A stretch of 64,000 nucleotides of DNA from Doryteuthis pealeii (GCA_023376005.1 CM042145.1:57770540-57834539); one strand, 5' to 3'; shown: positions 1-11,364, counted from the first letter of the stretch. Numbers and translations are program-made. Notes: generated by a model from the sequence alone, not told the origin.

Positions 1-36
1 AATGAAATAGATTGAATAAATTAAACAAATAAATGG

Positions 37-40
<4 letters not shown>

Positions 41-73
<33 letters not shown>
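41..73. repeat. (TA)n microsatellite
   Basis: A pure TA tract. A second TA tract at 395-419 closes the same block, and both are adjoined by the short sequence GACCCTATATA, so the stretch between them may be one element bounded by TA tracts. Confidence 0.95.
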
Positions 74-75
<2 letters not shown>

Positions 76-239
76 CCCTATATATGCTCTCCATCCCCTA
101 GGGTTGAGCACTTTGGGGGGGATCTCGCTGACGTCCGCCAAGTCAAGCGTAAATGCAAGGCTCTTCTCTATAAGGAATGGAGCACTCTGTGACGGCCTTT
201 ACACACAAAGCGATGTGTGTATTAAAAACAGTTAAAATC

Positions 240-395
240 CCCTTCCCATTCTGTAAGTGAAGACAGCCTAATGGTTAAGGTGCCGGACTGACACCCAACC
301 GACTGGAGTTCAATTCCGGCTGTAGGTAGCTTACAAAATGTCTAGCCACACTGAAGAGACTTGATAAGTTGAAACACGTGTCTGTGGATGACCCT
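240..395 (+). repeat. tRNA-like SINE head, minor family
   Basis: The stretch around 265-330 has a tRNA-like layout: an A-box-like block (TAATGGTTAAGGTGCC) and, about 30 bases later, a B-box-like block (GAGTTCAATTCCGG). It differs from SINE-1 and SINE-2 and is seen only once here. It runs into a TA tract at 395. A SINE relic is more likely than a working tRNA gene, because no matched acceptor stem is visible. Confidence 0.5.
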
Positions 396-420
396 ATATA
401 TATATATATATATATATATT

Positions 421-749
421 GATATTTTTAGAAGAATTAATTGAAATACAAGTTCTCTATGACAAATCTCAAATTGAGTATAAAAAAAGGATATTTTGAA
501 TGTGAATGGTTGACCTACCCTGTATTGAATTAGTATGTTTCTCCTTTTAAAAAGATTACTTGTTACTTTATGATCACTAATGATTCAAATTCTTTTTATT
601 TGACCTTTCTGTGATTGGAAACATTTAAATGTCCTTTTATCAATTTCATTGGTTTTTAAAACTTGATAAAATAAATGTCATGTTTATTATATTTAAAAAA
701 AAGAAAAAAGAGACTCTCCTGTCATGAACAATAAATGAGTGCCTACCAA
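421..749. other. AT-rich spacer, nothing recognised
   Basis: AT-rich DNA with short homopolymers, between a TA tract and the mariner remnant. The 3' end of the mariner copy may reach into it, but no terminal repeat could be placed. Confidence 0.6.
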
Positions 750-750
750 T

Positions 751-1400
751 TCAGTTAAAGATGTGAAATGCTAGACTACTTATATAGTTGATTTTGTTTA
801 TAGTTGTAAAGGGTTGTATAGTCACAGCCATACTTTTAGGATGAGCTGATAACAGAAAAATTATGTAATCATCGGTGCATTGTCTTAGTGAAAGAACACT
901 TTTTTTTTCTTCATTTGTGGCCATTTTTTGGCAATGTCTTCCTTCAAACACACCAATAACACTATATAATATTTGCTATTGATGGTTCTCCCTTTCGCAA
1001 GGTAATCGATGAACAAAATACCTTGCGCATCCCAAAACATGGAGGCCAAAAACTTGCCTGTTGATGTTTGCATCTTTGGTTGCTTTAGATGGCTTTCACC
1101 TGCTGCTGTCCACGGTGCATTGTTGTTTTTGATCAACATCCACTTTGAACACAGCTTTCTTATTGACAAATGTTCATGCAAAATGGGGGAATAAACTGCA
1201 TATATTCAACTCCTCTGCTATCTCACACAACTTCAATTTATGATCGGCCAAAAGGAGTTTGTGGAGTATTTTGTTTTCTAGGACAACTGCCAAATTTGGG
1301 CGACCTGAGCGTTCAGTATCATTTTTGTCTGTACAACTGCGTTTAAAGTCAGCATACCACCTCCTATCCATTGTTTCTGACAAAGCTGAGTACAAATAAT
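751..1400 (-). pseudogene. mariner-family transposase remnant, internally deleted
   Basis: Read on the minus strand, the piece from 1395 to 1174 contains ERSGRPN and LCEIAEELNI, which resemble the N-terminal helix-turn-helix part of mariner transposases. After a frameshift near 1180, the piece from 1181 to 885 contains LSIRKLCSKW, WTAAGES, FWDAQGILFIDYL and KKWPQMKKKK, which are typical mid-domain mariner blocks. The residues between LCSKW and WTAAGES are far fewer than in a complete protein, so the part carrying the first catalytic aspartate is deleted. The motif around the second aspartate (D-N-A-P, near 870) follows an in-frame stop where glutamine is expected. The copy has stops, a frameshift and a deletion and cannot code for an active enzyme. 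Confidence is high for the family and low for the element's outer limits. Confidence 0.85.
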
Positions 1401-1676
1401 ACTTATGAAGCTATTGCTTTGCTTGAACAGTATTTTTTCACATCAGAAAGTAATGTTTTATCAACACACGAAATTCAGATTTTTCTATTGTTTCAAAAAT
1501 TTGCAACAGAAACTTCTCTTAAATAACTGTAATTTGTAAACTAATAATCTGATTGGACTCAATTTTTGACATGTGCCATTTGAAGGTTAGTACTTTATAA
1601 AAATCATATGGATTTTTATTAGTGGCACCATCTTTATGTCAGGCTCGGGACTTATTGAGTGATGCGTTAGAATAAA

Positions 1677-1957
1677 GAGTACCCCCTGCAGAGCGGTAGG
1701 ACCCATCTCTCCAAAAAAGGTATGTCCTGGGTAGGAAACTTTTCTGTATCTGATGGTGAGGCTCCAGTTCTGAGGATCTGGAGTGTGGAATATCCCTTTA
1801 TTGCCATTATTCCCAGGCCCACTCTGACTCAGATTGGTAGTACCTGTCAGGGTCCCATCTATAGGTCAAGTACATTTATTTGGATCGTGAGCACCCCCAC
1901 ACCTCTAAAAACTCTTAAAAAATAACTACACAAAAAATGTAAATATGCGATTCCTTA
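1677..1957 (+). repeat. REP-3 copy (front and middle)
   Basis: It carries the REP-3 blocks GGTGAGGCTCCAGTTCTG, GAGTGTGGAATATCCC and AGTACCTGTCAGGGTCCC, then a short variable middle before the tail at 1958. The open frame across 1722-1925 is a by-product of the repeat and is not a gene. Confidence 0.75.
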
Positions 1958-2024
1958 ACGTCTAGGCATAAAATAACACTAGACAAGTTGATATGCCATT
2001 AAAATCAATCAATCAATCAATCAA
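1958..2024 (+). repeat. 3' hairpin tail module (REP-3 type)
   Basis: GGCAT at 1965 pairs with ATGCC near 1992, and AATC repeats follow. This is the tail of the REP-3 copy that begins near 1677. The same module recurs about 14 times in the window. Confidence 0.75.
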
Positions 2025-2459
2025 AGTATCAATAACACCTTCCATATCTCTTATATCTATCAAAAATATATCAGTTGTTTCTAGGGAGAAAATTTCAGGT
2101 AAAAATTCAGCTAGAAATTTTAAAATCTAACATTTTTTTCTCTATGATGTTCAATCTATATACCAGATGGATAAAAGAAGAGACTATGTTTAAAAATAAA
2201 TGTTTCTTGTGTCAAATAAATACTTTATTTGTCATCATAAAACTACAGATTTAATTATGTGCCTATGTTGATTGTTAATTTTAATTTATTCCATAAAAAC
2301 TCTTGTCATTTTTTTAAAAGCTTTTCAGAATTTTTTTGTTATGAATGAATAGACTTTATGAGACAAACATTTTGTTTGTATTGGAATTTTTTATTTTCAA
2401 CAACAATGAAAATCATTTACAATTCACTCTAATTAAAACTACTAAAAGTAAAATCAAAT
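2025..2459. other. AT-rich spacer
   Basis: Low-complexity AT-rich sequence. I see no coding frame, repeat family or RNA gene in it. Confidence 0.6.
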
Positions 2460-2860
2460 TGATAAAAAATGTAAATGGGGTGGGTTATATTTATATAATA
2501 TAACTAAATGTATATAGTAAAAGTATCTAAAAGTATAATGGCATAATAAATGTAAATATTATATAATATAAGAAATAATATAAATAAATGGAAAAAAAAT
2601 CTATAAAAATAATATTGTTATATTGTTATTATCATTCATGTTTTAACAATGATATAACTAAATGTATATAGTAAAAGTATCTAAAAATATAACAGCATGA
2701 TAACTTTAAATATCATTATGAATCTTAAGGCGTAACTCCATTATATTATACTGAAAGTATCTAAAAGTATAACGTTATAACTCTATTTATATAATATATA
2801 AAAAGAGTATATCATATTTTTATAATATATAAAAATGTAAATGGACTGGGTTATATACCA
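2460..2860. repeat. degenerate direct repeats, AT-rich
   Basis: The block TATAGTAAAAGTATCTAAAA occurs near 2515 and 2667, about 152 bases apart, with a shorter third trace near 2750. A block reading AAAATGTAAATGG plus TGGGTTATAT occurs near 2466 and 2832, at both edges. This looks like an old tandem duplication. Confidence 0.6.
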
Positions 2861-4440
2861 TAAAATACAGTAACCAGTAATCTTATTAGCTCTACATCTT
2901 TTAATCAATTCTTTTTTTAAACTTTGTGTTTAGTAGTTTTAACTAAAGTTAATTGTTATGTTTGGTTTAAATAGAATCATTACAATGTATATATATTTTA
3001 TCAGTCAGTTATGTTTGCACAGTTCTTATTGGAACTTCCAAAGCATTAAAAATACATTTTGCTGGTTGACAGTCCAAATGAAGAGTTGCTAGATGCCCAT
3101 TGATCTATACAGAGATTCATCCACTTTTTAACAGGTCTTGTCTTTTCTTTTCTTTTTTTAAAACTTTTGCTGGGTGACTAGCCCCACTTCTCACCCATTA
3201 AAGCTGGTTGTGGGATACTTGAATTGAGCGTTTTCTTTCTCTTAGACTTGTTGCTTAATCAAGCCTAGAGAGGTTATTCAATTATTCATCCATAGTTAGG
3301 GGCAAGATAAAAATATAAAAAAATTGAAAACAGCCTCCCCTCCTCTCACAAAAAACAAAAAAACAAAACACTGCTAGCCAATTCCTTAAGCATATTCATT
3401 TGAAATGTTTTATTTCATAATAATCTCTCTTTCTCACTATATAAATTATGCTAAAGTGAGTGCAACATTTTGTAACATTTTGGTAAAAACTTGAAACACA
3501 ATTTGGCATCTCCAGATGCTTTTGCTGAGTTTGTGAAGGTGACAAATCATACTGAACTGTGAAATACCAATCTCACTTGACACTCTTGGCTTTCTACTTA
3601 CTGGATTTATATCTATGGTTTGAAGAATGGCTTTGGAAATCAATAGGTTTGCCTGATGGTCGGAATTCTTGCAGTGTGACCAAAATTTCTTGAATCATCT
3701 GTTTATTCTACTATGATCAACTCTGCCTTCTCTTTTCATTCAACAAATTTTTGTGCTTTCTTCCGTGGCATAATGGCCCAGTTGAAACTCATAAAGCCTA
3801 AGTTTTCAAATTAGACTACATTGCACATTCATCTGTGTGGCTTTCAAATCACATATGCAGTAAAGCAATGCACAACATGTCAGTGTACCAACTACCATCA
3901 CACTACCAATCACAGATTCAACTGATTTGGTCACATGTGGTTAATTTCCAACCAGGTTTTCCAACATGATTTTTCTAATTGTAGCTGCATCTTTTTCTTT
4001 TTTTTTTGCTACTGCTGTTAATTTCTTAGATTTTAATGTCCTCCTCATTTAGAATGATTTTCATTCTTAAGAATTAGATAAACTACTAAACTGAACATTG
4101 CTAAATATAATATCACTTCATAAAGTATAAAATGAAAACATTATATAATATTTCAAATGTCTTGAAAATATTTGGTATAAACATATAATATTTCAAATGA
4201 CTTGTTAAATACATTTATCAAATGACATTTAATTTAAAATCAAGATGTATATGTTTTCTTTTCTCTTATATTCCTTGTCCAATTTTAATAGAAAATTGTG
4301 CATAATTTATTCATTACTCATCTGCTCTAATCACAAGGGTTTCATTGAAATATTTATTTACATTAAACAAACAAACAAGCAAACAAACAAAAACAAAAAA
4401 ACATGTGGCATATTTTAAAAACTGAAATCTAATCTAGAAA
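2861..4440. other. AT-rich region with a possible decayed transposase trace
   Basis: No family is firmly recognised. On the minus strand at 3446-3643 an open frame contains SSEIGIS, HLHKLSKSIWRCQIV and FTKMLQNVA. This is vaguely like the helix-turn-helix to linker part of mariner-type transposases, but I could not place catalytic residues, so I do not call a gene. The rest is AT-rich, with purine tracts near 3345 and AAAC repeats near 4370. Confidence 0.35.
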
Positions 4441-4449
4441 AAAAAAAGA

Positions 4450-4502
4450 TTAACTAATTGATTTTAATGGCATGTTGATTTGTCTGAGGTTATTTTATAA
4501 CA
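4450..4502 (-). repeat. 3' hairpin tail module, minus strand
   Basis: A minus-strand copy of the tail (TTGATTTTAATGGCATGTTG on the plus strand). From about 4560 it is followed by the 50-bp TATTCCTATCTAACACAAAT unit seen in the middle of REP-3, so this is the end of a REP-3 copy. Confidence 0.6.
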
Positions 4503-4637
4503 AGAAGTTAATAGAATCATATTCATAATATGTTTATATTCTCATTTTTTTTGTTTAGTTGTTTCTTAAGAGTTTTCTTGTACAAGTATAAAGTATTCCT
4601 ATCTAACACAAATAATTTGATCACAGTTAAATTATTA

Positions 4638-4915
4638 GTGAAATTGATCACTAATTAGGACTGTGCCTATTCTAGTAGTGACCACTCCAAGCGGAGATTT
4701 TAACAGGTTTGAATTCAGAGTTTTTCTTCTCCTGGACTGGTTGCCCAACCAAGGTTAAAGAGCCAAGTCTGCCCTACCATTTTACTCATAGCTGGAGAGT
4801 AGTTGGATTCATAACTTTCCCAAAGGTATTAGCGTTATGTGAACTGTAGCTTTGTCCAGGATTTGAACTTGGGTCGACGAGTCCATTTCGTATATCTCTA
4901 ATTATTGCACCCTGC
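4638..4915 (-). repeat. SINE-2 copy, full length
   Basis: The tRNA-like head lies at the right end on the minus strand (near 4860-4915), with a B-box-like block equivalent to CAAGTTCAAATCC. The 3' part holds the variant-a tail (GACCACTCCAAGCGGAG and TCACTAATTAGGAC on the plus strand). Confidence 0.8.
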
Positions 4916-5587
4916 ACTTCCAATGTATTTTATTTCATGTCGTATGGTTTCAAGTATTCCTATCTAAAACTAATAATTTATAAACTATGATATGGTTTCA
5001 AGTTGCCATTTCTATTTAATAATAATTTGTTTCAAGTAACTAATAATAATAATAATTAGTATTATAACTTGTTTCTCCCTCCATCATTACTGGGAAATAT
5101 ATTAACCATAAATAAAAATAAGTATAAAAAAGAGACTCACCACATTTAACAAGCTATAAAAGAACACCATCCCCACCACCATCCATATACTTGTTCACAC
5201 ACCTGGCGTCCCCTGAAGAGACAAGTTTCTAATGACCAGGTCAATCTTAAATAAGATAAAACTGACCCCCCACTCCACCTAAAAAATGAAAACTTAATTA
5301 CCATAAATAATCTAATAATATAATTAAACATTAACTTAACATTCTTTCTGAAGAGGATGCTTAAGGTAGTTGTAATAGTTAGCAAGCTAGACTAGCAACC
5401 CATTATTAGTATTTTCAAGTCTCATGGGGTGCTCTATACATTCGTCCTTGTGCCATACCAAAGCTTAGTATATATACATTTATATCGATCTATCTCTCTG
5501 TCTCTGTTTCTCTCTCTCTATATATTATAATAAAAAAGTGGTTTGAATTTTGTTTTGTTTTCTATTTATTTCAAAAGGGTGAAAGGA
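4916..5587. other. REP-3 middle units and AT-rich DNA
   Basis: Copies of the 50-bp unit (CAAGTATTCCTATCTAA) occur at 4950-5000, followed by AAT repeats. The rest, including a pyrimidine-rich tract near 5490-5525, shows no gene or known repeat. Confidence 0.5.
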
Positions 5588-5855
5588 GCAGGATGTGACA
5601 CAAGGTCAATTTTTAAGTGGAGTTTTAACAGGATTAAATTCAGAGGTTTCCTTCTCCTAGACAAGTCACCATGCCAAGGTTAAAGAGCCCAGTCTGCCCT
5701 ACTATTTACCCATAGCTGGAGGGAGAATAACTGGATGTATACTTTTCCCAAGGGTATTAGCGCTATATGTAATGCAATCAGACTTTTCCAGAATTTGAAC
5801 TTGTGTTACTGAGTCTATTTACTTCAATGATAACCATTACACCACAAGCACCTTC
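5588..5855 (-). repeat. SINE-2 copy, variant-b tail
   Basis: Minus-strand SINE-2. The tRNA-like head lies near 5800-5855. The 3' end carries the variant-b tail, seen on the plus strand as GGATGTGACACAAGGTC. It ends close to the REP-3 tail at 5941. Confidence 0.8.
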
Positions 5856-5940
5856 AAGTATTTAAATTGTAGATCAAACCTCCTTTGAATATTTTCCTCC
5901 CACCTACAACTTCAGAGTTTTTATGTTCAGGGTTAATAGT

Positions 5941-6310
5941 TTTGGTTTGGTTTGTTTTACGACATATCAACCTCAAAGCGTCATTTAATGCTGACAAAGT
6001 TTTGAAATAAATTCGTTCTTAATGGATACTCAGTTTTTTTATAAACATATCTTCCTATTTAACCCATGGATGGGACCCTAACAGGTACTACCACTCTGGG
6101 TCAGAGTGGACCAGAGACCAATGGTGATAAAGGGGTACTCCATATTCCCCAAACCTCCAAAACTGGAACCTCACCATCAGACAGAGTTTAACGCCATTCC
6201 CAGGACATGAAGACCCTCAGGCACCACCTTCTAGCACTCATATGATAAAAAGGGTGCTAGAAGGCGGTGGCTGAGGATCTTCATGTCCTGGGAATGATGT
6301 TAAACTATCA
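5941..6310 (-). repeat. REP-3 copy with tail and terminal foldback
   Basis: The hairpin tail (TTTTACGACATATCAACC) is at 5957, and the body (GGGACCCTAACAGGTACTAC) starts at 6073. The element ends in a foldback at 6184-6304. The tail-to-body distance is short, so the variable middle is nearly absent here. Confidence 0.75.
6184..6304. repeat. inverted repeat (foldback), arms about 52 bp
   Basis: The left arm at 6184-6237 and the right arm at 6253-6304 are near-perfect reverse complements around CATTCCCAGGACATGAAGA and CCTTCTAGCAC, with a spacer of about 15 bases. The arm is the REP-3 segment that appears once per copy at 38740 and 39400, so this copy carries a head-to-head duplication of it. 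Confidence 0.85.
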
Positions 6311-6454
6311 GGGTTAATAAGTGCATTACTCTGTCTTAGTTTGGATTTCTGCTTTGTGGTCCGTTTGTAAAACTCTTACTGATATGTTTGATGCTAGGAA
6401 AGATACTTAGTTGAGTCCCCACTCACCAACGACTGATACATACTAACATGAAAA

Positions 6455-6712
6455 TGCTCATTGTATAATGGTTATCATTGTAGGAAATAGACATGGGTTC
6501 AAATACTGGACGAGGCTGTTTGTATTTCACATATTGCTAATAAACCTTGGAGAATGTATGTATCTAGCTGTTCTCCAGTTATAGATAAATAGTAGAGCAG
6601 CCTGGGCTCATTAACCCTGGTAATGGCAACCGGTCTAAGAGAAGAAAAATTCTGAATTTAAACCAGCTAAAATTGACCTTGTGTCGCATCCTGCTCACGG
6701 CAGAGGGGTTGG
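6455..6712 (+). repeat. SINE-2 copy, variant-b tail
   Basis: The head has TGTATAATGGTTATCATTG and GGGTTCAAATACTGG. The body has AACCCTGGTAATGGCAACC, and the tail has TTGTGTCGCATCCTGCTCAC. The open frame on the minus strand at 6695-6898 is not a gene. Confidence 0.8.
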
Positions 6713-7380
6713 ATAGATACTTACTAACACTAAACACAACAGAAGGAAAGACATTTTACATATAGAAGAAAATTTAAAATAGAATATATACAATATACAA
6801 ACCAGTGGTATTAAAAGAAAAAGTACACAGATGTGTATGAACAGATGGAAATATTCACATGTTGTTTCATGAACAAGCAATATGTGGAAGGGGTACAAAA
6901 ATGTAAAAAGGCTACTTGATGAGTGTAGGTATTATCACTAAATGACATTGCCATTCCCTGACAGAGCCTGAGACTATGTCTCTAATGTTTAGAGAACAGA
7001 AGCAAAAAGAGATCAAGAAGGGATTTCTCGGACTGTCATGGGACACCATATGAGCCCCTAATTAACATGTAAATTATTTACTGGAGATGAATTATTTATT
7101 GTTTCCCTACACACTTTTGTTACATCTTTAGTCTTCTCTTTATAAGATTTGAATGTGTGATTCTTATAATACGCTAGAAGGTTCAGAGTAACCTTCCAAT
7201 GTAGATGAATACATACATCAAAAAATCCGAACAAAGAAGTACAACATAACAACAATACAGACTTTATTGTCTGAGCACGTGAAACATGACATACATGACA
7301 TTATACAACTAGATTGGATGAACAAAACAGTTCATAAAGAATATGATAGTCACTTACTGATAGTTAATTATGTAAATAAC
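6713..7380. other. spacer, nothing recognised
   Basis: AT-rich, mostly non-repetitive sequence with short open frames only. No splice-flanked exon or RNA gene could be supported. Confidence 0.5.
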
Positions 7381-7628
7381 TAAAGTCGTCGGGATGGCCT
7401 AAAGTTGGTATCAGCCAGACAGTGATGGAGTCTATCCCCTTTTCACTAGCGCTAGACCAAGGAGATTGTTTTTGTATCTGAGGTGGAGCGCCACACATAC
7501 CATCAGCTCCTTACTTTATAGCACAGATCCCTGAGCTACTCATACACTGAGTTGGCGAAGGCCAGTATCAAACCAGGAACCTTGTGGTTCCTAGTCGGAC
7601 ACTCTACCGACTGAGCTAAATCGGCCCT
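7381..7628 (-). repeat. SINE-1 copy, full length
   Basis: tRNA-derived SINE on the minus strand. The head near 7560-7628 reads, on the minus strand, TTTAGCTCAGTCGGTAGAGT (A box), followed by a B-box-like block close to GGTTTGATACTGG. The body contains CAAGGAGATTGTTTTTG and the 3' end has TAAAGTCGTCGGG (plus-strand sense). Confidence 0.9.
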
Positions 7629-7645
7629 ACTAGGTATGATGTAGT

Positions 7646-7889
7646 AAAAGTAAAGTCGACGGGGCGGCCTAAAGTCGGTATCAGCCAGTCAGTGAGGGAG
7701 TCTATCCCCTTTTCAATAGCGCTAGACCAAGGAGATTGTATTTAGCATCTGAGGTGGAGCGCCAAACCTACCATCAGCTCCTTACTTCACCGCACAGATC
7801 CCTGTGCTACTCATACGCTGAGTTGGCGAGGGCCGGTATCGAACTAGGAACCTTGTGGTTTCTAGCTGAACGCTCTACCGACTGAGTTA
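7646..7889 (-). repeat. SINE-1 copy, in tandem with the previous one
   Basis: Same family and orientation as the copy at 7381, separated by about 20 bases. The head at the right end has a readable A box and GGTTC-type B box but loses the acceptor part at 7885. Differences such as GTCGACGGGGCGG show independent divergence. Confidence 0.9.
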
Positions 7890-8748
7890 TGATGTGTTGG
7901 CTGATAAGCTGAATGTTTCTATTTATTATTCTAACATCATTTCATAACATCTGCAATGATTATCATAACATTTTAGGGCAATTTAAAACTGTTAGATTAA
8001 CATTTGTTTTTGTTCTTTAATATTACTAGCAAATATATGCACCCTCCGGGTGCAAGTATTTAAGTTTTAATGTAATGAAATATCGTATTAAATTAGAAAG
8101 TCTAATAAGAATGCAGATAAAAAGATTTGAAACAGAGTGGGGTTATAATAGAAAAATAGAAATGAAACTTACTCTTCCATCATTGCCGTCTTTCATTGCT
8201 GAATTTTACTTATTTAACTATTTAGTTAAATTAGGAAATAAAGAATAAAATGACACTTATTTTTTCTTGTTAATGGATTTCATTTAAGATTCATTGGAGA
8301 GATTTTTGCTTATATTCATTAAAATAAATCCAAACAGTTAGAAATCAATAATACTAAGCACATATTTAATAAAATAACATTTTTAATATCAATATGCAAA
8401 TTAGCCTTCCCGTTCACACTGCACACCGCTATTTTTTGTATATATAAATACAATAGCATGTTATTAGTATGCAGATATGGACAACACTAATAAAAAGGTG
8501 AAGCAATTTTATTAATAATTGAGGTTTAAATATAAATAAAATCATGAAGAATGTGATGAAAATAACTATGTTAATTGTTACTTGATTAGTAATATAGTTT
8601 CGGTTACAGACAGAAAAACACACAATCTCCATTATAATAAGATTTTCTTTGTTAGAAAATCTGATACTAGCAGTTTATAAAAATCAGAAAATGCAGTTGT
8701 GACACGGTTGGATTGATCAGTCAAACTTTTGATCGTTCACCTTAAGAA
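7890..8748. other. AT-rich spacer
   Basis: Long AT-rich sequence without a coding frame. A short GC-richer stretch (GCACCCTCCGGGTGC at 8039-8053) forms a small perfect hairpin. Confidence 0.5.
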
Positions 8749-8749
8749 T

Positions 8750-9100
8750 TGTGGGGATTAGAATAATTAAAAAAAAAAAAAGAAAATAACAAACTCCGAT
8801 GAGCCTTCAATGAAAGAACCTCCAAGCATGTAAAAGGGATCCACATTTGACCCCCAAGAGAATCTCTCTGTCTTAACTGTGTCTAGTCACTAGCTTGAGT
8901 AATATTTCCTTGCCATGTGGTAGCTATGACCCGTGAATAAAGCCTAAATCATAAAAGCACTTTTCGTCTTTGTGTCTTCCCTTTTCTTTCCTTGAATTCC
9001 TTTTTCAGCGCGACCACCAAATAAGATGGGGTTAAGTAAACCCTAGGAACATGCACCAGGACTAACAAGCTACCTTTATAACCTAAAATGTTAAACCTTT
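8750..9100 (+). repeat. LTR-like dispersed repeat, copy 1
   Basis: Shares an ordered series of blocks with 59797-60182: GTGGGGATTA, GATAACAAACTC, CCTTGCCATGTGGT, GCTATGACCCGT, AATAAAGCCTAAATCATAAA, GAATTCCTTTTTCAG and CGACCACCAA. The start at TGTGGGGATT, an AATAAA signal and a pyrimidine-rich stretch after it resemble a solo LTR, but no internal region or target duplication is visible. It could equally be a SINE-like repeat. Confidence 0.55.
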
Positions 9101-9767
9101 TGCCCCCCCACAGAATTAAGAGTAGAAAAAAAAATCAGCCCCAAAACCTAGACTCAACAACAACAACAACGACAAAACAACTCCCTGAACTAAGTCGTAA
9201 ATAACATGTGCCTGCAATAACAAGTTGTCTAAAAAACAACAACAACAAAAAAAACTACCATGGAAATGTCTGAGCCTACATCGTATGACTTTCTGCTCTA
9301 TCAAATTCTGTTAACATAATGTAGAATTTTTCCCCCACTGCCGCCCACAAAACCTGAAATTTGAATCCTATTTTCCTAGTCTGATAACTGTTGACCGAGT
9401 TTTATCAACATGTGACATTTTTTAACTGTGCAGTAATCAAAGGGAGATAATTTAGGTTAGACTTGCATAACTAGATTTTTTTTCTTTTCCTTTTTTTTTT
9501 TTGCACTGGATTATTAAAAATATTTAATCAGAATATTTATTATAGAATTTAAATATGGAAATTAAAAATGTTCTTGTAGTGATATAATATTTTGTGTTTT
9601 GTATTATTATTTTTAATAAACATGGCAGGAATTTGCTGCTATTGTTTATGCAGATAATTCAGGAGACAGTAGATCCTGTGAATTTATATTATGATACTGT
9701 TTGTTTTTTAGTGGTAGATTTCTCTTCTCAGTTTGTATTATGTTATATATTCACAGAAAGTTGGCTG
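9101..9767. other. spacer with CAA and poly-T tracts
   Basis: Holds CAACAACAACAAC-type tracts (9155-9250), a poly-T tract near 9490 and the short molluscan-type motif AAGGGAGATAAT near 9439. No gene seen. Confidence 0.5.
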
Positions 9768-9870
9768 GCGTGGAGGAAATAGACATGATGAACCAAGTTC
9801 AAATCTCGGACAAAGCTGTCTGTATTTCCTTTTATGTTAATACATTTGGCAAAGGCATGAATTCTTCTTT
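9768..9870 (+). repeat. SINE-2 fragment
   Basis: The head region only (GGAAATAGACATGATGAACC, AAGTTCAAATCTCGGACAAAG without a full 3' part). It lies just upstream of a fuller copy at 9985. Confidence 0.6.
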
Positions 9871-9984
9871 TCTAATGAAAGAAGCAGTTTAATGTCATAG
9901 CCAGGACACTAGGACTCTTAACTACCTACTTCTAGCACTTATATAATAAAATGGATTGGGTGTTTGATATAAGAGCAATACAGT

Positions 9985-10270
9985 TGGAGGGATGTGGTTG
10001 AATGGTTAGAGCTGTAGGAAATGGACTCGTCGACCCGAGTTCGAATCCTCGACCAAGCTACAGTTCACATAGCTCTAATACCCTTGTGAAAGGTATGAAT
10101 CCAACTACTCTCTCTCCAGCTATGAGTAAATAGTAGGGCAGACTGGGCTCTTTAACCTTGATTGGGCAACCAGTCAAGGAGAAGGAAAACTCTGAATTCA
10201 AACCTGTTAAACTCTGCTTGGGGTGGTCACTACAAGAATAGGCTCAGTCTTAATTAGTGATCTATTTCAC
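9985..10270 (+). repeat. SINE-2 copy, full length, variant-a tail
   Basis: A good reference copy. It has the A-box-like TGGTTAGAGCTGTAGG, the B-box CGAGTTCGAATCC, the body CCAACTACTCTCTCTCCAGC and the tail GGGGTGGTCACTAC ending in AATTAGTGATCTATTTCAC. Confidence 0.9.
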
Positions 10271-10727
10271 TAATAACTAATAATAACAGTCAGGACAAAC
10301 ATGACCGGCATATTGATCAGAAGGAAGCCTCTCCGAGCACCCATCTAGCCTTGGTAAGGGCCAAAATGGAGTGTTGCATGCCATGGATTGCTCAGCCACC
10401 AGGATTCAGTCCTTAATCATGCTGAGGTACAGTTGGCATATTCTACAGCCCAAGCCAACAAGGCTGTGGTAAATAGTTGAGCAGACTGTATTCTTTAGTC
10501 TTGGTTAGGCAACTTATTTTGGAGAAGGAAAAACTAAATTCAAAACCAGATATTCTGAGGCTAGCAACACCACTGCATAAAAACTACAGCCTCATCACAG
10601 ATGTTGTGTGACTGCGTCCCGATACCCTTCAAGGAATCTGCAGCCCTATAATCATCAAGGAGTCTACAGGATGCTTTTTGCTGTAATATCTTCACACCTC
10701 TGTATAAAGAATTTGTGTGTCATGTGT
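10271..10727. repeat. mixed repeat remnants
   Basis: Between 10420 and 10560 a partial SINE-2 body is visible (TTAGTCTTGGTTAGGCAAC, GGAGAAGGAAAAACTAAATT). Around 10350-10440 there is a diverged piece of the REP-3 front (CATGCCATGGATTGCTCAGC), matching 39225-39245 in the opposite sense. Confidence 0.5.
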
Positions 10728-10855
10728 ATGATGTTAAATTGCATCTAATAGTGAGGTTCCAATTCTGGAGCTCTGGGGAGTGTGGAGTACCCCTTCATTG
10801 CCATTACTCCCAGGTCCACTTTGACCCCAAGTGGTTGTACCTGTTAGGGTCCCAG
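10728..10855 (+). repeat. REP-3 front fragment
   Basis: Clear REP-3 blocks: GAGGTTCCAATTCTGGAG, GAGTGTGGAGTACCCCTTCA and GTTGTACCTGTTAGGGTCCC. No hairpin tail follows. Confidence 0.8.
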
Positions 10856-11364
10856 ATCAAAAATGAGTTTTAAAAAATGTTTAAAAAAATGAGTTTGAAA
10901 AAAATTTGTATACCCAAAGAGAATAAATAAAACAAAAACGTCTTCAGTATAAAACAACCTCAGGGATGACATACTGTAAAAACCAACCAACCAACCAACA
11001 AACGTTTTCTTAAAGAATTTGTTAAAATCTGGGAAGTAAAACATATATATATATATGCTTTGATATTTATAACTAATTTATATGTTTAAACAAACATACA
11101 TCTGTACAAATATATACATATATGATCATACACTCAAACATACATTAGATTTCTTGGTGCATCTTAGAATATGCAATAAGTTGGATAAGACTCCTTCCCT
11201 CTAAGAAGGGATGTTCTAGGCAGAACACTACACTAAATCTGGTGTTAGAGCTTTTGGAAGCGTGCCATTACATATAGGTCAACACTGGTGGGAGTACTTG
11301 TTCTGGTCAAACAGATGAATTTGAAAATTATTAATATTAGAAATATTTGGAACAATAGAACTGT
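10856..11364. other. AT-rich spacer
   Basis: AT-rich with AACC repeats near 10985, like those that end hairpin-tailed elements, and a short TA tract near 11045. No gene seen. Confidence 0.5.

Noticed and set aside
3446..3643. Mariner-type transposase fragment on the minus strand
   Set aside because: Only a loose pattern match with no catalytic residue visible; left as a note in the spacer entry.
7381..7889. tRNA genes at the SINE-1 and SINE-2 heads
   Set aside because: A and B boxes are present, but anticodon stems do not pair well and the same heads recur with a fixed non-tRNA body.
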